Positions 24,002-31,128 of a DNA stretch of 64,000 bases are shown piece by piece (the first letter of the stretch is position 1; each line of letters starts with the position of its first letter). The notes below the pieces were generated by a model that was given only the letters and a program-made list of their open reading frames with translations, searched no databases and was not told the DNA's origin. A program made the translations under genes and the position numbers. The stretch lies in the NCBI GenBank assembly GCA_942636505.2, contig CALOGB020000221.1:186001-250000 (forward strand), in the 5' to 3' direction. Origin of the DNA: an uncultured bacterium (lineage in GTDB: Bacteria > Pseudomonadota > Alphaproteobacteria > Sphingomonadales > Sphingomonadaceae).

Positions 24002-24314
24002 TTATTCCCGTTAAGGTAAGAGGCATGAACGCTGAATGCCAGCGCCCTCGTACGCCGTAGCTGGCTCTTGCCTCAGCTAGTACAAAGGGCTAACACAACA
24101 GTCCCGACGCCGAAATAAATATCCTTTGTTTTTCAGTGCTTACGGGGATTCTAACCGATCCCCCTCGGCTCCACCATTTCCGTTGATGACCGGTTCGCCG
24201 GTACTCGTTCAGATAGCCTGATCCAGGCCTTGCATCTGCTTATTGCGTTGCGGCCGATTGGTTTTAGACGGCGGTCTTAAAAACCGCTGCAGGGGCGACC
24301 CGGATCTTACGCCT
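24002..24314. other. Right end of the island and junction with the chromosome
   Basis: 24002-24155 is the island terminus and should hold the promoter of the two-gene module. It includes CTAGTACAAAGG (24077-24088), also present at the other end. 24179-24314 is chromosomal sequence that originally followed tRNA-Ala; no gene is seen there. Confidence 0.6.
24156..24178 (+). other. attR, right attachment repeat
   Basis: Exact 23-bp copy of the 3' end of tRNA-Ala(GGC), without the rest of the tRNA. It marks the right boundary of the integrated element. Confidence 0.9.
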
Positions 24315-25190
24315 TCACTCGTGTCTCGCGTGCCTCTCCAGAAAAACATCGCAGATTGCCTGGACCATCGTGCTCTCCTTGCTTCGCGAAGCCGAGTCCG
24401 GCGCTACCAGCAAGCCAATCCGCCGGCTCGGATCGAAACCGGTCAACGGGATCATCGCGATGCCCTCGCTTGCAAAGCTCAACGGCATGACCGTCATCCC
24501 AAGCCCCGCGCGGACATAGGTCAGTGCGCGGTCGTCGCTGACGGTGCGGGCGGCCATGAAGGGGCGCACGCCGCGGGCGGTGAAGAAGCGGCTTGTCTCC
24601 GCGAGCGCTTCGCAGTGGCGGCGGACGATCATCGTTTCCTCCGCGACGTCGGCGACCGCGAGCGTGGCGCGTCCGGCCAGCCGGTGGTCGTTCGCCACCG
24701 CGACCGCGAATCCTTCCTCGAACAGTACGCGGCCGCGCGCATCGTCGCCGATCGCGCCGAGCATCACGTCGATGCGCCCGCGATCGAGCAGCGCGACGAG
24801 TTCGCTGCTCCGTCCCTCGACGACTTCAAGGCGTTCGGTGGTGGAGGCGCGTCGCGCTCGGCTTAATGCCGCAGCGATCCAGGACGGTGGCAACGTCGTC
24901 GCGATCCCGAGGCGCACGAGCTTGGTTGGAGCCGTATCCTGCAAATCCCGCTCGGCGGCGGCGAACTCGGCTTCGATCCGACGAGCATGCACCGCGAACC
25001 GCGTGCCTGAGGGCGTGAGTTCAATCCGTCGGTTGGTCCGCAGGAACAGCGTCTGCCCGAGCGACGCCTCCAGCTTGGCGATCCCGACTGACAGCGTCGG
25101 CTGCGAGATCCGGCATTGCGCGGCGGCACGCGTGAAATTGCCCTGGTCGACGACCGCCAGGAAATAGCGCAACACATAGCGTTCGATCAT
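24315..25190 (-). CDS. LysR-family transcriptional regulator
   Basis: 291 residues. The N-terminal winged helix reads MIERYVLRYFLAVVDQGNFTRAAAQCRISQPTLSVGIAKLEASLGQTLFLRTNRRIELTPSG, typical of LysR regulators; the C-terminal two thirds is the periplasmic-binding-protein-like effector domain. It is divergent from the isovaleryl-CoA dehydrogenase gene with about 108 bases between starts, the usual place for a LysR regulator that controls both itself and the neighbouring operon. Control of leucine catabolism by this protein is therefore likely but not shown. The effector is unknown. Confidence 0.93.
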   Translation of the reverse strand: MIERYVLRYFLAVVDQGNFTRAAAQCRISQPTLSVGIAKLEASLGQTLFLRTNRRIELTPSGTRFAVHARRIEAEFAAAERDLQDTAPTKLVRLGIATTLPPSWIAAALSRARRASTTERLEVVEGRSSELVALLDRGRIDVMLGAIGDDARGRVLFEEGFAVAVANDHRLAGRATLAVADVAEETMIVRRHCEALAETSRFFTARGVRPFMAARTVSDDRALTYVRAGLGMTVMPLSFASEGIAMIPLTGFDPSRRIGLLVAPDSASRSKESTMVQAICDVFLERHARHE

Positions 25191-25298
25191 AGCGGTACGA
25201 CCATAGACACGATCTATCGCATGTGTTCGGTCGTATCAATTTCTCTTGGGGACCGCGACCGAGTATCATGCCGGCAACACAAGGTCTGGAGAGGCTGC

Positions 25299-26465
25299 AT
25301 GATACCCGATTTCGATTTCGCGCTCGGCGAGTCCGCGGACATGATCCGCGAGAGCACGCACCGCTTCGCCACCGACAAGATCGCGCCGCTGGCCGCGAAG
25401 ATCGACGCCGACGACTGGTTCCCGCGCGAGCTGTGGCCGGCGATGGGCGAACTCGGATTGCACGGCATCACCGTCGAGGAAGAGTTTGGCGGCCTCGGTC
25501 TCGGCTATCTTGAGCACGTCGTCGCGGTCGAGGAAGTCTCGCGCGCGTCCGCCTCGATCGGGCTCAGCTACGGCGCGCATTCGAACCTGTGCGTCAACCA
25601 GATCCGCCGCTGGGGCAATCCCGAGCAGAAGGCAAAGTACCTCCCCAAGCTCGTGTCGGGCGAGCACGTCGGCAGCCTCGCCATGTCCGAGGCGGGCGCC
25701 GGCTCCGACGTCGTCTCGATGAAGCTCAAGGCGGTGAAGACCGACACCGGCTACGTCCTCAACGGCACGAAGTTCTGGATCACCAACGCGGCCTATGCCG
25801 ACACGCTGGTCGTCTATGCGAAGACCGGCGAGGGCTCGCGCGGGATCACCGCATTCCTGATCGAGAAGGACATGCCGGGCTTCGCGATCGGCCAGAAGAT
25901 CGACAAGATGGGTATGCGTGGGTCGCCCACGGCGGAACTCGTCTTCACCGATTGCGAAGTGCCGTTCGAAAACGTCATGGGCCCGGAGAATGGCGGCGTC
26001 GGCGTGCTGATGTCGGGCCTCGACTATGAGCGCGCGGTGCTGGCCGGGATTCAGCTCGGCATCATGCAGGCGTGCCTCGACGTCGTGATCCCGTACGTGC
26101 GCGAGCGGAAGCAGTTCGGGACGGCGATCGGCCAGTTCCAGCTGATCCAGGCGAAGGTCGCCGACATGTACGTCGCGCTCAGTTCGGCGCGCGCGTACGT
26201 CTATGCGGTGGCGAAGTCGTGCGACGCGGGCAAGACCACGCGGTTCGACGCGGCGGGCGCGATCCTGCTCGCGAGCGAGAGCGCGGTGAAGGTGTCACTC
26301 GAGTCGATCCAGGCGCTCGGCGGGGCAGGGTATACCAAGGACTGGCCGGTAGAGCGGTTCATGCGCGACGCGAAGTTGCTCGACATCGGCGCCGGGACGA
26401 ACGAGATTCGGCGGATGCTGATCGGCAGAGAACTTATCGGGGCTGCTCCCAAGGTGGCACAGTGA
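25299..26465 (+). CDS. liuA: Isovaleryl-CoA dehydrogenase
   Basis: 388 residues, an FAD-dependent acyl-CoA dehydrogenase that converts isovaleryl-CoA to 3-methylcrotonyl-CoA in leucine breakdown and passes electrons to ETF. Visible: LAMSEAGAGSDVVSMKLKA (FAD loop), KFWITNAAYADTLVVYAKT, GMRGSPTAELVFTDCEVP, DYERAVLAGIQLGI with the Glu at the isovaleryl-CoA dehydrogenase position, QFGTAIGQFQLIQAKVADMY and the C-terminal GAGTNEIRRMLIGREL. The ATG at 25299 follows GGAGAGG. Location directly ahead of methylcrotonyl-CoA carboxylase genes supports the substrate. Confidence 0.94.
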   Translation: MIPDFDFALGESADMIRESTHRFATDKIAPLAAKIDADDWFPRELWPAMGELGLHGITVEEEFGGLGLGYLEHVVAVEEVSRASASIGLSYGAHSNLCVNQIRRWGNPEQKAKYLPKLVSGEHVGSLAMSEAGAGSDVVSMKLKAVKTDTGYVLNGTKFWITNAAYADTLVVYAKTGEGSRGITAFLIEKDMPGFAIGQKIDKMGMRGSPTAELVFTDCEVPFENVMGPENGGVGVLMSGLDYERAVLAGIQLGIMQACLDVVIPYVRERKQFGTAIGQFQLIQAKVADMYVALSSARAYVYAVAKSCDAGKTTRFDAAGAILLASESAVKVSLESIQALGGAGYTKDWPVERFMRDAKLLDIGAGTNEIRRMLIGRELIGAAPKVAQ

Positions 26466-26476
26466 GGGGCTTACTG

Positions 26477-26576
26477 CTCCCCTCCCGCTTGCGGGAGGGG
26501 TCGGGGGAGGGCCTGCCACGAGTGTCCTTCATTGCCGCATTCCCTCCCCTAACCCCTCCCGCAAGCGGGAGGGGAA
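26477..26576. repeat. GC-rich palindromic element inside the leucine operon
   Basis: Two palindromes, CCCCTCCCGCTTGCGGGAGGGG and its counterpart with GCAAGC, flank a short centre. It fills the gap between liuA and liuB, and its right end (GGGAGGGGAATCAA) abuts the liuB GTG, so the repeat appears to supply the ribosome binding site. A related element lies between rpoB and rpoC. Confidence 0.8.
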
Positions 26577-26580
26577 TCAA

Positions 26581-28182
26581 GTGACCGCGCCCGCCCTTAC
26601 TTCCGCACTGTCCCCCGACAGCGAGACCTTCCGCGCCAACGCGACCCACAACCGCGCCCTGGCCGAAACCCTCCGCGAAGACGTCGCCCGCACCGCGCTA
26701 GGCGGCAACGCGAAGTCCCGCGAGCGTCACACCGCGCGCGGTAAACTCCTCCCGCGCGACCGCGTCGAACGCCTGCTTGACCCCGGCTCGCCCTTTCTCG
26801 AGATCGGCCAGCTCGTCGCCAACGGCCTCTACGACGACGAAGTCCCCGGCGCCGGCCTGATCATCGGCGTCGGCCGCGTGTCCGGTCGCCAGTGCATGAT
26901 CGTCTGCAACGACGCGACGGTGAAGGGCGGCACCTACTACCCGCTCACCGTCAAGAAACACCTCCGCGCGCAGGAGATCGCGCAGGAAAACCGGCTCCCC
27001 TGCATCTACCTCGTCGACAGCGGCGGCGCCAACCTGCCGCATCAGGCCGAGGTATTTCCCGACCGCGATCACTTCGGCCGGATATTCTTCAACCAGGCCA
27101 ACATGTCCGCGCTCGGCATCCCGCAGATCGCCTGCGTCATGGGCAGCTGCACCGCGGGTGGCGCGTACGTCCCCGCCATGTCCGACGAGACGATCATCGT
27201 ACGCGGGCAGGGGACGATCTTCCTCGCCGGCCCGCCGCTGGTGAAGGCCGCGACCGGCGAAGTGATCTCGGCCGAGGAGCTGGGCGGCGCCGACACGCAT
27301 GGCCGTCGCTCGGGCGTGGTCGATCACGTCGCCGAGAACGACGAGCACGCGCTGACGATCGTCCGCGATATCGTCTCGACGCTGCAACCGCAGGCGCAAA
27401 CCGCGGTGAACCTACAGCAGCCCAAGCCGCCGAAGTTCGCCCCCGAAGAGCTGTACGGCATCGTCCCTAGCGACGTCCGCGCGCCCTACGACGTCCACGA
27501 AGTCATCGCGCGTCTCGTCGACGGCAGCGAGTTCCACGAGTTCAAGGCGCTCTACGGCACCTCGCTCGTCTGCGGGTTCGCGCATATCTGGGGCATCCCC
27601 GTCGCGATCCTCGCCAACAACGGCGTGCTCTTCAGTGAAAGCGCACAGAAGGGCGCGCATTTCATCGAGCTCGCCTGCCAGCGCCGCATCCCGCTGCTGT
27701 TCCTCCAGAACATCTCCGGCTTCATGGTCGGCGGCAAATACGAGGCGGAGGGCATCGCCAAGCACGGCGCCAAGCTCGTCACGGCCGTCGCCACCGCGAC
27801 CGTCCCGAAGATCACCGTGCTGATCGGCGGCAGCTTCGGCGCGGGCAATTACGGCATGTGTGGCCGCGCTTATTCGCCGCGCTTCCTGTTCACCTGGCCC
27901 AACAGCCGGATCAGTGTGATGGGCGGCGAGCAGGCCGCCTCCGTCCTCGCCACCGTCCACCGCGACGCAGACGGCTGGACGCCCGAGCAGGCCGAAGCCT
28001 TCAAGGCGCCCGTCCGGCAGAAATACGAGGACGAGGGCAACCCCTGGTACGCCACCGCGCGACTATGGGACGACGGCATCATCGATCCCGCCCAAACGCG
28101 CGACGTGCTGGGCTTGGCCTTCGCCGCGACGCTCAACGCTCCCATCCCCGAACGCCCCGCGTTCGGCGTGTTCAGGATGTAA
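26581..28182 (+). CDS. liuB: Methylcrotonyl-CoA carboxylase, carboxyltransferase (beta) subunit
   Basis: 533 residues. A two-domain acyl-CoA carboxyltransferase: YLVDSGGANLPHQAEVFPDRDHFGRIFFNQA, CTAGGAYVPAMSDETIIV, LAGPPLVKAATGE in the N-domain, and LFLQNISGFMVGGKYEAEGIAKHGAKLV and GGSFGAGNYGMCGRAYSPRFLF in the C-domain. The last two are characteristic of methylcrotonyl-CoA rather than propionyl-CoA carboxylase. It transfers the carboxyl group from biotin to 3-methylcrotonyl-CoA. The start is GTG at 26581, with a purine-rich stretch from the preceding palindrome as its site. The NTF2-like gene follows after four bases. Confidence 0.95.
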   Translation: MTAPALTSALSPDSETFRANATHNRALAETLREDVARTALGGNAKSRERHTARGKLLPRDRVERLLDPGSPFLEIGQLVANGLYDDEVPGAGLIIGVGRVSGRQCMIVCNDATVKGGTYYPLTVKKHLRAQEIAQENRLPCIYLVDSGGANLPHQAEVFPDRDHFGRIFFNQANMSALGIPQIACVMGSCTAGGAYVPAMSDETIIVRGQGTIFLAGPPLVKAATGEVISAEELGGADTHGRRSGVVDHVAENDEHALTIVRDIVSTLQPQAQTAVNLQQPKPPKFAPEELYGIVPSDVRAPYDVHEVIARLVDGSEFHEFKALYGTSLVCGFAHIWGIPVAILANNGVLFSESAQKGAHFIELACQRRIPLLFLQNISGFMVGGKYEAEGIAKHGAKLVTAVATATVPKITVLIGGSFGAGNYGMCGRAYSPRFLFTWPNSRISVMGGEQAASVLATVHRDADGWTPEQAEAFKAPVRQKYEDEGNPWYATARLWDDGIIDPAQTRDVLGLAFAATLNAPIPERPAFGVFRM

Positions 28183-28186
28183 CCCG

Positions 28187-28669
28187 ATGATCCTGCTGTC
28201 ACTTCTCCTCGCCGCCGGTCAGGTCACCCCGGTCCAGCCGATCGTCAAAGGCACCGGCCTGCCGCCCGCGGCCATGACCGAAGAGGCCGGCGTCATGGTC
28301 CCGATCGACGCGCTCTTCGCCGCGCTAGCCGCACGCGACGGGCAGGCCATCCTCGCCCAGGTCCGCCCCGACGGCGGCGCCACCGTCGCCGAGGAAAAGC
28401 CCGACGGCACGCGCTCGGTCCGCCGTACCAGCTGGCCCGACTTCGCCGCATCGACCAAGCCCGGCCCCGAGCGCTACGCCGAACGCCTCACCGATCCCGC
28501 GGTCGACATCGACGGCGATATCGCGATGGTCTGGTCGCCCTACGTCTTCACCATCGACGGCAAGGTCGCGCATTGCGGCACCGACCATTTCGACATGGTC
28601 CGCGAAGCCGGCCGCTGGAAGATCGCCAATCTCACTTGGTCGAAGCGCACCACCGGCTGCGCGAACTGA
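28187..28669 (+). CDS. NTF2-like (SnoaL/lumazine-binding type) protein
   Basis: 160 residues starting MILLSLLLAAGQVTPVQP, a short hydrophobic N-terminus that may be a signal peptide. The rest fits an NTF2-like cone fold: VMVPIDALFAALAARDGQAILAQVRPDGGATV, a variable middle, then DIDGDIAMVWSPYVFTIDGKVAHCGTDHFDMVREAGRWKIANLTWSKRTTGC. The last part is the usual C-terminal strand pattern of this superfamily. It begins four bases after liuB and precedes liuD, so it is cotranscribed with leucine-degradation genes. Its function there is unknown. Confidence 0.8.
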   Translation: MILLSLLLAAGQVTPVQPIVKGTGLPPAAMTEEAGVMVPIDALFAALAARDGQAILAQVRPDGGATVAEEKPDGTRSVRRTSWPDFAASTKPGPERYAERLTDPAVDIDGDIAMVWSPYVFTIDGKVAHCGTDHFDMVREAGRWKIANLTWSKRTTGCAN

Positions 28670-28828
28670 CATGGCCTGTCCTACACCGCCCGCATCGGCT
28701 TATGCCGGGATGACCATGATGAACCAGTCGATCCTTTCCGCCGATCTTCCTGCCGTCGAGGGGCTTTCGAGACCGATGTGCACATCGCTGGAGCGTCTGC
28801 ACTTTGTGCACTTCCGCGGAGCGAATCG

Positions 28829-30667
28829 ATGATCGAGTCCCTCCTGATCGCCAATCGCGGCGAGATCGCCTGCCGCATCATCCGCACCGCAAGGGCGCTC
28901 GGCATCCGCACGATCGCAGTCTATTCGGACGCCGACGCGAACGCGCTCCACGTTCGCAAGGCCGACGAAGCCGTCCACATCGGCGCATCCCCGGCGCGCG
29001 AGAGCTACCTCGTCGGCGACCGCATCATTGCCGCCGCGCTCGACACCGGCGCGGAGGCGATCCACCCCGGCTACGGCTTCCTGTCGGAGAATGCTGATTT
29101 CGCCCAGGCCGTGCTCGACGCCGGGCTGATCTGGGTCGGCCCCAACCCCGACAGCATCCGCGCGATGGGCCTGAAGGATGCCGCCAAACAGCGCATGATC
29201 GCCGCGGGCGTGCCCGTCACCCCCGGCTATCTCGGCGAGGACCAGTCCCCCGAACGTCTGAAGGCGGAGGCCGACGCGATCGGCTACCCCGTCCTCATCA
29301 AGGCGGTCGCCGGCGGCGGCGGCAAGGGCATGCGCCGCGTCGATACGGCCGCCGAGTTCGCCGACGCGCTCGTCTCGTGCCAACGCGAGGCGGCCTCATC
29401 GTTCGGCAACACCGACGTGCTGATCGAGAAATACATTCTCTCGCCGCGTCATATCGAGGTGCAGGTCTTCGGCGACAGCCACGGCAACGTCGTCCATTTG
29501 TTCGAACGCGACTGCTCGCTCCAGCGCCGCCACCAGAAGGTGATCGAGGAAGCCCCCGCACCCGGCATGGACGCCGCCACCCGCGAAGCGATCTGTGCCG
29601 CTGCGGTAAAGGCCGCCAAAGCGGTCGACTACGTCGGCGCCGGCACGATCGAGTTCATCGCCGACGCCAGCGAAGGCCTCCACGCCGACCGCATCTGGTT
29701 CATGGAAATGAACACCCGGCTCCAGGTCGAGCACCCGGTGACCGAAGAGATCACCGGCCAGGACCTCGTCGAATGGCAACTCCGCGTTGCGTCGGGCGAG
29801 CCCTTGCCCAAGCGTCAGCACGAACTGGCGATCGACGGCTGGGCGATGGAAGCGCGGCTATATGCCGAAGATCCCGCCAAGGGGTTCCTGCCATCGATCG
29901 GAACGCTCGAACGCTTCGATCTCGGCACCACCGCCCGCGTCGATACCGGCGTAGAGCAGGGTGCTGAAATCTCGCCCTTCTACGACCCGATGATCGCAAA
30001 GGTCATCGCGTGGGGCGAAGATCGCGAGACCGCGCGCGAAGCCCTGGCGTATGCGCTCGACGGCGCGGTCGTTTGGCCGGTACGCTCCAACGCGGGGTTC
30101 CTCGTCGAGGCGCTCGACCATCCCGACTTCGTGTCGGGCACGCTCGACACCGGTCTGATCGCCCGCGAAGGCGACGCGCTCATGCCACCGACGCACCCAA
30201 CCGAAGAGGCGTTGGCCGACGCCGCCGGCGCGCTCGTATCCGCCGACCCGATCGCCGGCTTCCGCCTCAATGCCGCCCCCCGCCGCTGCGCGACGTTCCT
30301 GCTGGACGGTGAACCGGTCGAGGTCGAACTCGACGGGCAGGCCGGAACGACGTCGGCATTCGATGACGTCCTGATCTCCGAAGCTGGCCAGACCTGGCAG
30401 CTCAAGCCTTGGCGCGCATCTGGTGTCGCTGCAGGCGGAGCAGCGGACGGCGCGATCCTGTCGCCGATGCCCGGCCGTATCATCGCGGTCGACGTCGCGG
30501 CGGGCGATACCGTCGCCAAGGGTCAGAAACTCGTCACGCTCGAGGCGATGAAGATGGAGCACTCCCTGACAGCGCCGTTCGACGGCATCGTCGCAGACCT
30601 CAACGCAATCGAGGGCGGGCAGGTGACCGAGGGCACCATGCTCGTCCGCATCGAGAAGGATAACTGA
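28829..30667 (+). CDS. liuD: Methylcrotonyl-CoA carboxylase, biotin-containing (alpha) subunit
   Basis: 612 residues. The biotin carboxylase part holds LLIANRGEIACRIIRTA, HPGYGFLSENADFAQ, KAVAGGGGKGMR (ATP loop), RHIEVQVFGDSHGNVVHLFERDCS and EMNTRLQVEHPVTE (active site). The C-terminal biotinyl domain has EAMKMEH with biotinylated Lys575. It carboxylates biotin with ATP and bicarbonate for the beta subunit to use. The ATG at 28829 follows GGAGCG and starts at the family's first residues. A gap of about 160 bases separates it from the NTF2-like gene, and its stop shares one base with the MaoC start. Confidence 0.96.
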   Translation: MIESLLIANRGEIACRIIRTARALGIRTIAVYSDADANALHVRKADEAVHIGASPARESYLVGDRIIAAALDTGAEAIHPGYGFLSENADFAQAVLDAGLIWVGPNPDSIRAMGLKDAAKQRMIAAGVPVTPGYLGEDQSPERLKAEADAIGYPVLIKAVAGGGGKGMRRVDTAAEFADALVSCQREAASSFGNTDVLIEKYILSPRHIEVQVFGDSHGNVVHLFERDCSLQRRHQKVIEEAPAPGMDAATREAICAAAVKAAKAVDYVGAGTIEFIADASEGLHADRIWFMEMNTRLQVEHPVTEEITGQDLVEWQLRVASGEPLPKRQHELAIDGWAMEARLYAEDPAKGFLPSIGTLERFDLGTTARVDTGVEQGAEISPFYDPMIAKVIAWGEDRETAREALAYALDGAVVWPVRSNAGFLVEALDHPDFVSGTLDTGLIAREGDALMPPTHPTEEALADAAGALVSADPIAGFRLNAAPRRCATFLLDGEPVEVELDGQAGTTSAFDDVLISEAGQTWQLKPWRASGVAAGGAADGAILSPMPGRIIAVDVAAGDTVAKGQKLVTLEAMKMEHSLTAPFDGIVADLNAIEGGQVTEGTMLVRIEKDN

Positions 30668-31128
30668 TGGCCGGCCGCTATTTCGACGACTGGAGCATCG
30701 GCGACCGGATCGAGCACGAGATCCGCCGCACGGTGACCGAGACGGACAACCTCCTGTTCTCGACGATGACGCACAACCCGCAGCCGCTTCACCTCGATAT
30801 CGAGGCGGCGAAGGCGAGCGAGTTCGGCCGGATCCTCGTCAACGGCACCTTCACTTTCGCGCTGATGGTCGGGCTGTCGGTCGGCGAGACGACGCTCGGC
30901 ACGCTCGTCGCCAATCTCGGCTACGACAAGCTGGTACACCCGAAGCCGGTCTTCATCGGCGACACGATGCGCTGCCAGACCGAAGTGACCGATCTGAAGC
31001 CGAGCAAGTCACGCCCGAACGCGGGCATCGTTACCTTCACACATCGGCTGATCAACCAGCGCGACGAGATCGTCTGTCAATGCCTGCGCACCGCCCTGAT
31101 CGAGCGGCGCGCAAGTCCTTTTCAGTGA
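30667..31128 (+). CDS. MaoC-family hotdog dehydratase
   Basis: 153 residues of the MaoC/hydratase 2 hotdog fold: GRYFDDWSIGDRIEHEIRRTVTETDNLLFSTMTHNPQPLHLD (catalytic Asn/His region), FGRILVNGTFTFALMVGLSV and YDKLVHPKPVFIGDTMRCQTEV. It hydrates or dehydrates an enoyl-CoA. Its translation is coupled to liuD. The operon has no enoyl-CoA hydratase of the LiuC type, so this gene may supply the 3-methylglutaconyl-CoA hydration step or act on a related branched acyl-CoA; that is inference. The 3' end overlaps the convergent dehydratase gene by seven bases. Confidence 0.88.
   Translation: MAGRYFDDWSIGDRIEHEIRRTVTETDNLLFSTMTHNPQPLHLDIEAAKASEFGRILVNGTFTFALMVGLSVGETTLGTLVANLGYDKLVHPKPVFIGDTMRCQTEVTDLKPSKSRPNAGIVTFTHRLINQRDEIVCQCLRTALIERRASPFQ

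Larger units (their letters stand above)
16747..24178 (+). mobile_element. tRNA-Ala-integrated genomic island of about 7.4 kb
   Basis: Bounded by a perfect 23-bp direct repeat of the tRNA-Ala 3' end (16747-16769 and 24156-24178). It begins with a tyrosine integrase gene reading inward from the tRNA, the standard layout of integrative elements. Composition changes inside: it is visibly poorer in GC than the flanks, especially 20.9-24.1 kb. Cargo is a 64-aa protein, four uncharacterised genes in one operon, a serine recombinase with a res-like array, and a two-gene module with a shared motif. I see no replication initiator, relaxase, capsid or terminase gene, so it is either a minimal satellite-like island mobilised by a helper or a degraded remnant. 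Confidence 0.9.

Noticed and set aside
24179..24314. Possible second tRNA next to attR
   Set aside because: Only the 3' end of tRNA-Ala is repeated; no cloverleaf can be formed from the flanking sequence.
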